Positions 17,073 to 25,310 of a stretch of 31,000 bases of DNA are shown here, in pieces. The translations under genes and the position numbers were made by a program. A model generated the notes under the pieces. That model was given only the letters and a program-made list of their open reading frames with translations. It searched no databases and was not told where the DNA came from. Origin of the DNA: JOPF133 sp052144935 (GTDB taxonomy: Bacteria; Acidobacteriota; Terriglobia; Bryobacterales; Bryobacteraceae). The stretch is taken from the NCBI GenBank assembly GCA_052144935.1, contig JBKQPR010000329.1, positions 1 through 31,000 on the forward strand, in the 5' to 3' direction. Positions within the stretch are counted from its first letter, which is position 1. Each line of letters opens with the position of its first letter.

Positions 17073-18602
17073 ATGAACTACACCCACGCCGTGCATCGCT
17101 ATTTGAAGGCTCTGCTCGCGGTAGCGACTTTTGTTCCGTCCGCCGTTGCGGCTGTTTCCTGCGCGAGCCTCGGTTCGTTGTCGCTGCCTGAAGCCAGGAT
17201 CACCTCCGCCCAATCCGTTGCGGCGGGCGATTTCACCCCTCCGCCGGGAGCCGGACCCACGCAACCCATCCACAACCTGCCCGCTTTCTGCCGCGTCGCT
17301 GTAACCCTCGCTCCCAGCAATGATTCCGACATCAAGATTGAAGTCTGGATGCCCGCATCCGGCTGGAATGGGAAGTTTCAGGCGGTGGGCAACGGCGGCT
17401 GGAGTGGCGCCATTGGCTACAGCGCTTTAGCGAGTGCCATTACTCGCGGTTACGCGTCCGCCTCCACTGACACGGGCCACACCGGTGGCAGCGCTGAATT
17501 TGCCCTCGGCCATCCCGAAAAGCTGATCGACTTCGCTTACCGCTCCGAGCATGAGATGACGGTCAAAGCCAAGGCCCTCGTCGCCGCCTTCTACGGGAGC
17601 GGTCCCAAGCTCTCCTACTGGAACGGTTGTTCCTCCGGCGGCAAACAAGGCCTCAAGGAGGCGCAGAAATATCCCGAGGATTATAACGGGGTCATTGCTG
17701 GAGCTCCAGCCAATAACTGGGTCGCTCTGCTCTCCTCCGACATGATGAGCAGCGTGGCCCTGCTCAAAGATCCCGCCAGCCGTATTCCGCCGCCCAAACT
17801 CCAGCTCCTGCACAAAGCGGCGGTCGAGGCGTGCGATGCTCTGGACGGCATCAAAGACGGTCTCATCGACGATCCCACCAAATGCCATTTCGATCCCGCG
17901 GTCCTGTTGTGCAAGGGACCGGAAACGGAAAGCTGTCTCACAGCGGCGCAAGTGGAAGCGGCGAAGAAACTCTATGGTCCCTTCGCCAATCCACGCACCC
18001 ATAAGGAGATCTATCCTGGTCTGGAGCCGGGCAGCGAACTCGGTTGGATGGCCTTTGCAGGCCCCCAACCCTTTCCTATCGCCAACGATTATTTTAGGTA
18101 CGTGATCCACAAGAATCCCGATTGGGATTTCCGCACCTTCGACGCCGGCCGGGACGTCGCGCTTGCCGGGAAGCTCGACCATGGTAACGTCCTCAAAGCG
18201 GTCGATCCCGATCTCAAGAAATTCGTCTCCCATGGCGGCAAGCTGATCCTCTACCACGGCTGGAGCGACAACCTGATCGCTCCGCTGAATAGCGTCAACT
18301 ACTTCAACAGCGTCGTATCGAAGCTGGGTGGTCTGGAGAAGACCGAGGAATCCGTTCGCCTCTTCATGGCCCCGGGAATGGGCCATTGCAGCGGCGGCGA
18401 GGGGCCAAGCACCTTCGACATGGTCACCCCCCTGGAGCAGTGGGTGGAGCAAGGCAAGGCGCCGGAGCGTGTGGTTGCCTCTCACAAAACCGGCAGTCAG
18501 GTGGACCGCACGCGTCCCTGGTGCCCTTATCCCCAAGTGGCCAAATATAAAGGCGCTGGAAGCACTGACGATGCAGCGAACTTCGTCTGCGCACAACCGT
18601 AG
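17073..18602 (+). CDS. Tannase/feruloyl esterase family secreted hydrolase
   Basis: 509 aa from the ATG at 17073, which has GGGGGA about 10 bases upstream; a TTG at 17055 is in frame but precedes that site. Signal peptide at about 1-28. Family hallmarks are visible: catalytic Ser in GCSSGG (C186, S187), Asp in GWSDNL (D399) and His in GMGHCSGG (H438, C439). C186 and C439 should form the disulfide of the CS-D-HC motif that ties the nucleophile to the histidine. A calcium-site-like acidic loop (CDALDGIKDGLIDDP) sits near 255-270, in the lid. Family members hydrolyse gallate or hydroxycinnamate esters from plant material; related enzymes include MHETase. Substrate here is unknown. Signal and disulfide both fit an exported enzyme. 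Confidence 0.92.
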   Translation: MNYTHAVHRYLKALLAVATFVPSAVAAVSCASLGSLSLPEARITSAQSVAAGDFTPPPGAGPTQPIHNLPAFCRVAVTLAPSNDSDIKIEVWMPASGWNGKFQAVGNGGWSGAIGYSALASAITRGYASASTDTGHTGGSAEFALGHPEKLIDFAYRSEHEMTVKAKALVAAFYGSGPKLSYWNGCSSGGKQGLKEAQKYPEDYNGVIAGAPANNWVALLSSDMMSSVALLKDPASRIPPPKLQLLHKAAVEACDALDGIKDGLIDDPTKCHFDPAVLLCKGPETESCLTAAQVEAAKKLYGPFANPRTHKEIYPGLEPGSELGWMAFAGPQPFPIANDYFRYVIHKNPDWDFRTFDAGRDVALAGKLDHGNVLKAVDPDLKKFVSHGGKLILYHGWSDNLIAPLNSVNYFNSVVSKLGGLEKTEESVRLFMAPGMGHCSGGEGPSTFDMVTPLEQWVEQGKAPERVVASHKTGSQVDRTRPWCPYPQVAKYKGAGSTDDAANFVCAQP

Positions 18603-18727
18603 CGGGCATCCCGAACGCTCCGCTTGACGCGGGCGCGGATGCTCCCCTCCGCCAAGCCTGCCGGTCGTTAGTCGTCAGCGGTGCCGATCGGCCCCGCGGC
18701 GCCGCGCCAAGCCGCCCAAGCACGTGA

Positions 18728-19012
18728 TTACCCCAATCGCGCGTAGACGGTTTTGAGGCCGTGCTCGAGTTCCTCGCGGTCGTACTGGGCAGCGATTTTG
18801 CGGCCGCGCACGTAGGATTGCATTTTCCGGATGCTCACGCTGGCCTCGCGTGCGGCTCGCGCCATACTGAGTTTCGCTTGCCCGTACTCGGTCGCGTAAT
18901 GGTCGAGCTTCCACTGGGCAATGGCACGGCTGGTTTCATCGTTTCGCACGCCGCCCTGAGCCGAGAGCAGCTCCAGATCCACCATGCGGAAGAGGAACTC
19001 GCGGTACAGCAC
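18728..19012 (-). pseudogene. Chimeric remnant: permease leader fused to UPF0175-like antitoxin fragment
   Basis: About 94 codons, with two origins. Residues 1-20 (from LYREFLFRMVDLELLSAQG) copy the N-terminus of the two permeases just upstream; nearly identical DNA spans about 18952-19023. The copy has lost the ATG (ATGAACAAACAG became CTGACCACACTG). The rest resembles the C-terminal part of UPF0175 antitoxins: A...WKLDHYATEYGQAKLSMARAA at 29-54 and the YDREELEHGL end at 77-86. The usual N-terminal ribbon-helix-helix portion is absent and no PIN-type toxin lies beside it. Possible starts are a GTG at 19010-19012, or a CTG overlapping the upstream TGA at 19030-19032. Neither has a ribosome binding site of its own. 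Probably non-functional, but still an open frame. Confidence 0.6.
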
Positions 19013-19023
19013 GCGGAATTGCA
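18952..19023 (-). repeat. Third copy of the permease-gene 5' end
   Basis: About 72 bases nearly identical to the start regions of the genes beginning at 21855 and 23619. Identity stops right after CAGGGCG at 18952-18958, where UPF0175-like sequence begins, and at GCAATTCCGC on the other side, just before the start codon. Confidence 0.85.
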
Positions 19024-19029
19024 GTGTGG

Positions 19030-21855
19030 TCAGGCGGGGTGCTCATTCGCGGCCAACGGCGTGGCAAGCTGCGGCTCCGGGGGACGGCCGCCGTCGCGGG
19101 TCAATCCCAAAACCAGGATGGCCGAGGATGGCTCTTCCTCGAACAGCAGCTCGGTGTCCGATTCTACGCGCTGCGCGTTCCGCCATCTGAGGAAGACCAC
19201 GGCCGCCGCCAAGCCCACCAGCAGGGCCGCGCAACCGGCGGGATTTTCCAGCGCGTACCGTTCGGCCTCCGCTCCCGTATCGACCAGCTTGATCATCAGC
19301 CCGATGCAGAACCAGAAGGTGAGATGAAAATTCGATTTTCCCGGCAGGTAGGAACAGGCGAAGGGAATCTTCTGAAACCCCATCAGGCTGATTTCCCCGA
19401 GCAGCAATCCCAGCAGACCGAGAACCGCCACGTGGCCTACAGCCGCCGGCCATGGCCAGATGGAGGGGAACAGCGCCGCGGCAGCCAGCGTGACCGGCGC
19501 CACGGAGAGCAGCGACAACGAACGCCGCCGCGCCGCCAGAAGCCGCAGGCCGCCCTGAATCGGCGCCACCTGGAAAATCCAATTGGCCGCGAGATCGAGG
19601 GGCAGGGCAAACACTACGCGCGTTCCCGCCACCAACGCGCCCAGGATTAAGATGCTGGCGGCCAGGAGGCGCGGGTTGACCGGGTCGTTAAGAGGGGCGT
19701 CCGCAGCCTCCCGCTGGACTCTCAGGAGAAAGATCGTCGCGGCGAACCCGATCCCTAAATAGAACGCCAGAATGATACGGTGCTGGCGGCTGCGCAACAG
19801 GGAGCGGGCGCTGAATTGCATGACCACGCGCGAGAGCGAATCGCCGAAAGCCGGCCACCAGCCCGCGCGGCGCGATCCCTGCAGGATATCCGGTTCCTCC
19901 ACGATCTGCCGCAGCGTGCGGAGATAGGAGAGCAGGTAGGCCACTGCGGTGACGGCCCCTGCGGCCGCCATGCCGATCCACGCGCGGCGGGCCAACACCG
20001 GCAAGAATGGCGATCCGTTCAATTGCTGGAACAGCCCCAGGAACCAGAACCCGGGCGACCACCCCAGCGGGCCGCCGGCCAGCCCGGCCAGCAGTTCGAA
20101 GGAGCCGGCCTCCAGCAGTTGCAGAATGTAGACGCACACGAACAGGCACAGCGCGCCCATTTGGAGAAATGGCGAGAGGCGCAAAAAGAGCTGCCTGGGC
20201 AGCAGTTGCGCGGTCAGCCCCTGCAGGCCCAGCACGCAACAGAAAATGAACCCGCCGGAGGCCAGCATCACGAACCAGTACGTGGCGAACATACGGAGGA
20301 AGCTCAGCAGGCCGCCGGTGGCCGGAACCGCTACGAAAGTCAGCCCCTGAGCGCGCTGGCCCGCCAGGCGCTGGCGGATGTGGATGCCCAACAGGTCGGC
20401 GTAACCGGCGGTGTTATTGGTAAGGACGATCACGGCGGAATCGTCCCTGGGATGGAAGTAGGCGTGGGTGGTGAATCCGGCGGTGGCGCCGCCATGTTCG
20501 TAAGTCTCGTCCGCCACATCGTACATCCAGGAGAGGCCGATGCGCGTGCCGCTGCCGGCGTCGGCCCTCAGCACATGAGAAAGCGCCAGGGCCTCGCCCA
20601 GCGTTCCGGCGCCGCGCCATCGCTCGGGATGCAGGTGGGCTTCCAGGTACGAGAGCATATCGCCGGCCGTCGAGCGGATAGCCCCGGCGCCGGCCAGACC
20701 ATCCAGGTCCCAATGATGAACCGGATGGCGCGCGCCGTCATATCCCTGAATAAAGCGGCGCTGCTGGTCGGGCGAAAGCGCAATCACCGTATCGTGCAGG
20801 CCGAGCGGTCCGGTGACTTGCTGCTCGAGCAGCGCGGGATACTCCATGCCGGCGCGAACGGCCAACGCCTGCCCGAGCAGGCCGAACCCCAGATTGCTGT
20901 ATGCAAAGCGAGTCGGCAGCGGATTGCGGACGCCCCAGGGGTAAATCCGCAGGAAGTCGTAAAGATCATCCGCATGGTAATCGGCATAGGGATTCTTCGG
21001 ATCGGCCGGGTGAAAGTTGCTGGGCATGCGCGGCAGGCCGGAGTGGTGCGTAGCCAGATCGAGCAGCGAGATTTCGCGGCCGGCCGGCTTCGACACGATG
21101 CCCGGCGGCAGCAGCTCGCGCACCGGATCGTCCAGCCGTGCCTTTCCCTGCTCGATCATCTGCGCCAGGATCAGGCCGGTGAAGGTCTTGGTGATCGAGC
21201 CGATCTCGAAGAGCGAATCCGTTTGCGCGGCGCCATAAGAGAAGACCCGGCGGACGCCCTGCTGGTAAACGCCGATGGACACCCCGGCACCGGTTCCGGG
21301 CGCGAGCAGGCCGGTGTGAAGGGCCTGCGCCAGGTCGCGATCGAGCACCGATTGGAGATCGGCCGCCTTCACGGGCGCAATGGCCGGATCGAAGTGGAAG
21401 TCGAGCAGATCCCGCGCGGGCGCCGTCCGATTGAGGGCCAGGGGACAGAACAGCCCCGCGAGCGAGTGCAGCATGAGCACCGTCAGGCTCAGCGCGGTCG
21501 CGACCGCTGCGATTTTAGCCAGAAAAATCGTTCGCCCGCGTACCGGCAAGGGCCCCAGCACCAGCACGTCGCGGCGGTTGGGGAAGGTGGAATCCCAACT
21601 GAGCACGGCGAACAGCCCGACCACCAGCATGGTGGTGGTGATGAGGAGAAACTCCATGGGATACGCAAAGTTCGCGCCCATCTGGCCGGAGACCAGCGCG
21701 AGCACGCACAGCATGATGCTGACCATCACCAGCAGCGAGGCGAACTGGCCGAAGAGCGTGTTCATGTCGCCCTGGGCATGCGCCGACAGCACTTCCAGGT
21801 CGACCATGCGGAAGAGGAACTCGCGGTACAGCACGCGGAATTGCTGTTTGTTCAT
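19030..21855 (-). CDS. ABC exporter permease with an inserted serine beta-lactamase-like domain
   Basis: 941 aa. Residues 1-140 match the start of the next permease upstream, including TM helices and the loop motif VLSWDSTFPNRRDVLVLGPLPVR. At about 145-513 a complete class C beta-lactamase/DD-peptidase-type serine hydrolase is inserted: S220-ITK223 (SxxK), Y319-S-N321 and H454-G-G456. From about 514 the permease resumes (FATYWFVMLASGGFIFC, then EEPDIL, RSRQHRIILAFYLGIGF, FQKIPFACSYLPGKS) with many more TM helices. The catalytic triad of motifs looks intact. The hydrolase probably faces the periplasm and acts on a peptidoglycan-like or ester/amide substrate (inference). ATG start with GAGG 10 bases upstream, 12 bases after the upstream stop, so one operon with the ATPase and first permease. 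Confidence 0.9.
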   Translation of the reverse strand: MNKQQFRVLYREFLFRMVDLEVLSAHAQGDMNTLFGQFASLLVMVSIMLCVLALVSGQMGANFAYPMEFLLITTTMLVVGLFAVLSWDSTFPNRRDVLVLGPLPVRGRTIFLAKIAAVATALSLTVLMLHSLAGLFCPLALNRTAPARDLLDFHFDPAIAPVKAADLQSVLDRDLAQALHTGLLAPGTGAGVSIGVYQQGVRRVFSYGAAQTDSLFEIGSITKTFTGLILAQMIEQGKARLDDPVRELLPPGIVSKPAGREISLLDLATHHSGLPRMPSNFHPADPKNPYADYHADDLYDFLRIYPWGVRNPLPTRFAYSNLGFGLLGQALAVRAGMEYPALLEQQVTGPLGLHDTVIALSPDQQRRFIQGYDGARHPVHHWDLDGLAGAGAIRSTAGDMLSYLEAHLHPERWRGAGTLGEALALSHVLRADAGSGTRIGLSWMYDVADETYEHGGATAGFTTHAYFHPRDDSAVIVLTNNTAGYADLLGIHIRQRLAGQRAQGLTFVAVPATGGLLSFLRMFATYWFVMLASGGFIFCCVLGLQGLTAQLLPRQLFLRLSPFLQMGALCLFVCVYILQLLEAGSFELLAGLAGGPLGWSPGFWFLGLFQQLNGSPFLPVLARRAWIGMAAAGAVTAVAYLLSYLRTLRQIVEEPDILQGSRRAGWWPAFGDSLSRVVMQFSARSLLRSRQHRIILAFYLGIGFAATIFLLRVQREAADAPLNDPVNPRLLAASILILGALVAGTRVVFALPLDLAANWIFQVAPIQGGLRLLAARRRSLSLLSVAPVTLAAAALFPSIWPWPAAVGHVAVLGLLGLLLGEISLMGFQKIPFACSYLPGKSNFHLTFWFCIGLMIKLVDTGAEAERYALENPAGCAALLVGLAAAVVFLRWRNAQRVESDTELLFEEEPSSAILVLGLTRDGGRPPEPQLATPLAANEHPA

Positions 21856-21867
21856 GGGCGCGGCGCC

Positions 21868-23619
21868 TCAGCCGGGACCCGTGCCGTGGCCGGCGGCGAC
21901 GGGCGGATCGACCGGCGTGGAGGCCTCGAAGCTCAAGCCGAGGGTTTGTATCATCGGAGGCATGGCCTCCTCGAACACCACGGCGGCTTCATCCGATTTC
22001 GCCAGCCGCGCCGCGTTCCAGTGCGCGACCGCGGCGGCGGCCACCAGAACCGCGACGATCTTGGCGTAGTCGGCCGGATGGTTCAAGGCGTGCCATTCGT
22101 ATGCCACGCCCATGGCCGACCACGCGATCAAAGGCCAGACGCCTAACGCCGCCATGTGGACCCGCGATTTGCCCGGCAGAAACGAACACGCAAACGGAAT
22201 CTTCCGGAAGTTCTGCAGGCAGGCCTCCGAGAGAACCACGCCCAGCAGGCCCAGGACAAGCATATGGGCCAGCACGGGCCGCCAGGGCCAGAGCCACAGG
22301 TATACCGCCGCCGCAAGCACCCACAGCGGCGCCACGGAGAGCGTCAGCAGGGCGCGCCGGCCGGCCCTCAGACACGCCGGAGGTCCGCCCAGCGGAATGA
22401 CGCGGAAGATCCAGTTGGCCCGCATCTCCAGCGGCACGGAGAACGCCACGCGCGTCCCTAACACCCAGAACGCCAGCATCAGCACGCTGGCCAGCATCCG
22501 CGGCACGGTCACCTGGGGGACCGGCACTACGGGGAGTGAACGGCCGGCGGGACCTCCTCCCACGTGGACCAGCAGGATCAGGAGGGCGAATCCGATTCCC
22601 AGGTAGAACGCCAGAATGATGCGGTGCTGGCGGCTGCGCAGCAGCGTGCGGATACTGAACTGCACCAGGGCCGTATCGGGCGGTTTGCCGAAGCGCGGCA
22701 ACCAGACGGGCCCAGAGGGCGCCCCCCCAGCGACGATGTCCGGCTCTTCCACGATCTTCCGCAAGGTGCGGAAATAAGCCAGCAGATAGGCCGTGCCGGC
22801 AAGCAATCCGGCCGCCATCAAGCCCAGGACCGCGCGCCACGCCGCGGCCGGCACGCCGGGAGTCGCGCTTCCATTGAGCGCCTGGAACAGCCCCAGAAAC
22901 CAGTACGACGGCAGCCACGCCAGCAGATGCTGATTCTGCGGCGCGGCGAAGGCCTGCGGAGTAGATAGCGACGGCTCCAGACAGTACGTGCCCAGGATCA
23001 GGCAGAAAGTTGCGATTTGCAGGACCGCCGACACCCGCAAATACCACCGGCGCGGAAACTGCCCAGCCATTCCTTGCACGGCCAGCACGGAACAAAAGAT
23101 GAAGGCCGCGCCGGCCAGCGCCGAAATCCAATAAGCGGCCAGCGCGCGGAACGGCCCCAGCAGGCCTGCGTGCGGCGGCGGGAAGATCAGCAGCCCCCAG
23201 GTGATGCCGGGAAGCGCATTCAGCGCGGCGGCGGTGAGCGCCAGTGCCGCGCCGAGCGCCGCCGCCTTGGCCAGAAAGACCGTGCGCGGGCGGACCGGCA
23301 GCGGCGCCAGCACCAGCACGTCGCGGCGGTCGGGGAAGGTCGAATCCCAGCTCAGCACGGCGAACAGGCCCATCACCAGCATGGTGGTGGAGATCAGGAA
23401 ATGCTCGATATTCCAGATGGCCGCCACTGCCGCTGCGGGCCTCATGTGGCGGGTATCGAAAAACATCACCCCCAGCGCGACGAGCGAGCTGAAAAACACC
23501 AGAATGCCGCCGAACTGGCCCAGCAGATCCTTGATATCGCCCTGGGAGGACAGCACCTCCAGATCCACCATGCGGAAGAGGAACTCGCGGTAGAGCACGC
23601 GGAATTGCTGCTGGTTCAT
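21868..23619 (-). CDS. ABC exporter permease, paralogue without the hydrolase
   Basis: 583 aa and strongly hydrophobic, with roughly 12 membrane segments. Shared landmarks with its neighbour: MNxQQFRVLYREFLFRMVDLEVLS, HFLISTTMLVMGLFAVLSWDSTFPDRRDVLVLAPLPVRPRT split over 73-112, YFRTLRKIVEEPDI, RTLLRSRQHRIILAFYLGIGF and RKIPFACSFLPGKS. Where the neighbour has its hydrolase, this protein has only a short stretch at about 138-155. ABC-2-type permease role is inferred from the ATPase 22 bases upstream, not from a named family I can be sure of. ATG start with GGAGG about 9 bases before it. Likely forms the membrane channel with, or as an alternative to, the hydrolase-bearing paralogue. Confidence 0.87.
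   Translation of the reverse strand: MNQQQFRVLYREFLFRMVDLEVLSSQGDIKDLLGQFGGILVFFSSLVALGVMFFDTRHMRPAAAVAAIWNIEHFLISTTMLVMGLFAVLSWDSTFPDRRDVLVLAPLPVRPRTVFLAKAAALGAALALTAAALNALPGITWGLLIFPPPHAGLLGPFRALAAYWISALAGAAFIFCSVLAVQGMAGQFPRRWYLRVSAVLQIATFCLILGTYCLEPSLSTPQAFAAPQNQHLLAWLPSYWFLGLFQALNGSATPGVPAAAWRAVLGLMAAGLLAGTAYLLAYFRTLRKIVEEPDIVAGGAPSGPVWLPRFGKPPDTALVQFSIRTLLRSRQHRIILAFYLGIGFALLILLVHVGGGPAGRSLPVVPVPQVTVPRMLASVLMLAFWVLGTRVAFSVPLEMRANWIFRVIPLGGPPACLRAGRRALLTLSVAPLWVLAAAVYLWLWPWRPVLAHMLVLGLLGVVLSEACLQNFRKIPFACSFLPGKSRVHMAALGVWPLIAWSAMGVAYEWHALNHPADYAKIVAVLVAAAAVAHWNAARLAKSDEAAVVFEEAMPPMIQTLGLSFEASTPVDPPVAAGHGTGPG
22708..22725. repeat. 18-bp motif shared with 24471-24487 and 27633-27650
   Basis: GGGCCCAGAGGGCGCCCC lies here inside the permease coding region, where it encodes GGAPSGP. 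It is identical at 27633-27650, and 17 of 18 bases match in the opposite orientation at 24471-24488. Confidence 0.75.
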
Positions 23620-23641
23620 GGGAAGCCGCCTCCGCCCGGCC

Positions 23642-24406
23642 TCAGGCCAGGATCAGATCCGCAATCTGCCGCGAGACCGCTGCGGTATCCTGCTCCACGG
23701 CGAGCTGCGAGAAGATCTCCTCGAGCGTGGGCAGGGACATCAGGGTGCGCAGGCTCTGGATGGAGTCGTCGGCCACCACCTTGCCGCGGTGCAGGATCAC
23801 CACGTGGGAGCAGACGCGCTCCACAGTCTCGAGCTCATGCGAGCTGAAGAGCACCACTTTCCCGCGCGCGGCCAACTCCTGGATCAGGCTGCGCAGCACC
23901 AGGCCGGTGGCCACGTCGAGGCCGGAGAAGGGCTCGTCGAGCAGGATCAGGTCGGGATTGTGCAGCAACGCGGCCGACAGCAGCACCTTCTGGCGCATGC
24001 CTTTCGAGTAGGAGGAGATGGGCACGTGGCGGTCGCCGTGCAGCGACAGGAGGCGCAGCAGGCCGTCGATGCGCTCGGCGGTGGCCTTCTCCGGCAGGTT
24101 GCGCAACTGGCCGACCATGATGAGGTATTCGAGGCCGCTCAGGTGCGGATAAAGATGCGGCTCTTCGGGCACGTAGCCCATGCGCTGCTTGTAGGCGATC
24201 AGGTCGCGGCGGATGGGCGCGCCGTCGAACAGGATCTCGCCCGCGGTCATCTCGATGAGCCCGGTGATCATCTTCATGGTGGTGGATTTGCCGGAGCCGT
24301 TGGGACCCAGGTAGCCGGTCACTTCGCCGGCGCGCGCCGTGAAGCTGACGTTATCCACCGCCGCGATGCCGGAAAATCGCTTGGAGACATTGCGCAGTTC
24401 GAGCAT
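23642..24406 (-). CDS. ABC transporter ATP-binding protein
   Basis: 254 aa, a standard ABC-2 exporter ATPase. Walker A GPNGSGKST is at 34-42, the signature YSKGMRQK at 133-140, Walker B LILLDEP at 153-159, D-loop SGLD at 161-164 and the switch histidine at H190. The C-terminal 50 residues form the usual extension of CcmA/DrrA-type ATPases. It should dimerise and drive the permeases encoded directly downstream in the same operon. The ATG at 24406 is where family alignment begins (MLELRNVSKRF), with GGAG about 10 bases upstream. A longer frame to 24670 overlaps the neighbouring methyltransferase gene and has no ABC similarity in the added part. Its 5' end is duplicated twice at 25189-25395. Substrate unknown. 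Confidence 0.94.
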   Translation of the reverse strand: MLELRNVSKRFSGIAAVDNVSFTARAGEVTGYLGPNGSGKSTTMKMITGLIEMTAGEILFDGAPIRRDLIAYKQRMGYVPEEPHLYPHLSGLEYLIMVGQLRNLPEKATAERIDGLLRLLSLHGDRHVPISSYSKGMRQKVLLSAALLHNPDLILLDEPFSGLDVATGLVLRSLIQELAARGKVVLFSSHELETVERVCSHVVILHRGKVVADDSIQSLRTLMSLPTLEEIFSQLAVEQDTAAVSRQIADLILA

Positions 24407-24454
24407 GAGGATAAGACTCCGGTTCAGGGTGTTCGGTTCCCGGGGGAGTTGGGG

Positions 24455-24468
24455 GCGAACACGTTCGC
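24455..24468. promoter_or_regulatory. Dyad near the ABC operon start
   Basis: GCGAAC-AC-GTTCGC is a 6+6 inverted repeat 49 bases before the ATPase ATG. It could be an operator or a small hairpin. It lies between the methyltransferase stop and the ATPase gene. Confidence 0.3.
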
Positions 24469-24470
24469 AG

Positions 24471-24488
24471 GGGGCGCCCTCTGGGCCA
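24471..24488. repeat. 18-bp motif, inverted copy
   Basis: GGGGCGCCCTCTGGGCC followed by A; the reverse complement of the 22708 and 27633 motif with one end mismatch. Located in the gap between the methyltransferase gene and the ATPase gene. Confidence 0.7.
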
Positions 24489-24492
24489 CGTT

Positions 24493-25044
24493 TCAGAACA
24501 AGAACGGGACAAATCGTCGCGTGCGTCTCATGTAAACGGCATAGGCCGCACCGAAGCTCATGCGGTTCTCCCTTTCCTCGACGATGGCGGTGGCGACCAG
24601 AAAGCCGCTCGCACCCAGCGCCAGCGCAATGCCACCGATTGCTAACGGATTCTTTAGATAAGCGCACCACACCAGCGCCAGCAACGACGCGTACAGAGGG
24701 TGCCGGATGAGGCGATACGCGCCAACCGTGACCAGCGTAGTGGTGTTCTCAAAAGAAAGGTTGGTGCGGCGTGCGGCCGTGGGCGTTGGCATGCCAACCA
24801 GGCGAAGGAGCCGGAATCCCTCAATCGCCAGCCCCATCGAGGCGACTCCGAGGAACCATGACACGAGCTGGCGAGCCGAGAGCGGGTCGCGAAACCACAT
24901 CGGGGCGTTCAACAGGATCAGGGCCGACAGCAGCTCAAACGCGAAAAAGCGATAGAAGCCGTGAGAGCGCAAATCCCTTAGCGACCGCCACGACAACTGA
25001 ATGATCGCGGCGGATGCAGCGAAAAACATAACAACTCGCATCAT
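24493..25044 (-). CDS. Isoprenylcysteine methyltransferase-like (ICMT/PEMT) membrane protein
   Basis: 183 aa from the ATG at 25044. Longer TTG and ATG starts exist in frame (25125, 25095) but add polar sequence without a better ribosome binding site. About five membrane helices are visible. The ICMT/PEMT signature is at the C-terminus: GAYRLIRHPLYAS at 108-120, EERENRM at 156-162 and YMRRTRRFVPFLF at 171-183. This His-Pro plus Glu-Glu/Arg arrangement binds S-adenosylmethionine and methylates a lipid or small molecule at the membrane surface. Bacterial members have varied and mostly unknown substrates. It reads in the same direction as the ABC operon, 86 bases upstream of the ATPase, and stands between the true ATPase gene and its fragmentary copies, so it may be a later insertion there. 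Confidence 0.8.
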   Translation of the reverse strand: MMRVVMFFAASAAIIQLSWRSLRDLRSHGFYRFFAFELLSALILLNAPMWFRDPLSARQLVSWFLGVASMGLAIEGFRLLRLVGMPTPTAARRTNLSFENTTTLVTVGAYRLIRHPLYASLLALVWCAYLKNPLAIGGIALALGASGFLVATAIVEERENRMSFGAAYAVYMRRTRRFVPFLF

Positions 25045-25163
25045 TGCGTTCGCCGGCCTTATGGATATGGATAGAGTCCAACCCGTGCGCCACATCAATA
25101 TGGCACCTTGCACCGCTCGGGTCAACCCCGAGCATCAAGCCGGCCCCGCGCCTCATTTCAAGC

Positions 25164-25309
25164 CCAGCTTCTCCCCCGCCGCCAGCGCCGCGCGCGCCGT
25201 AAAGCTGACGTTATCGACCGCCGCGATGCCGGAAAATCGCTTGGAGACATTGCGCAGTTCGAGCACGACTGATAAGACTCCGGTCCAGCGCGTTCGGTTC
25301 CCGGGTGGC
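25164..25309 (-). pseudogene. ATPase 5'-end fragment, copy A
   Basis: Positions about 25189-25305 match 24329-24449 of the ABC ATPase gene and its leader with few differences. On the minus strand it encodes LELRNVSKRFSGIAAVDNVSF followed by TARA, then runs into unrelated LAAGEKLG. The ATG of the real gene is GTG here. The upstream leader (GATAAGACTCCGG...CGTTCGGTTCCCGG) is also copied, so the duplicated unit began outside the coding region. Confidence 0.85.
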
Positions 25310-25310
25310 C

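Noticed and set aside
19780..22146. 788-codon plus-strand frame opposite the permease-hydrolase gene
   Set aside because: Antisense to a gene with intact catalytic motifs and membrane helices; its Gln/Arg/His-rich sequence is typical shadow.
24407..24670. 88-codon upstream extension of the ABC ATPase
   Set aside because: It overlaps the methyltransferase gene, carries no ABC similarity, and the ATG at 24406 has a ribosome binding site and family-typical start.
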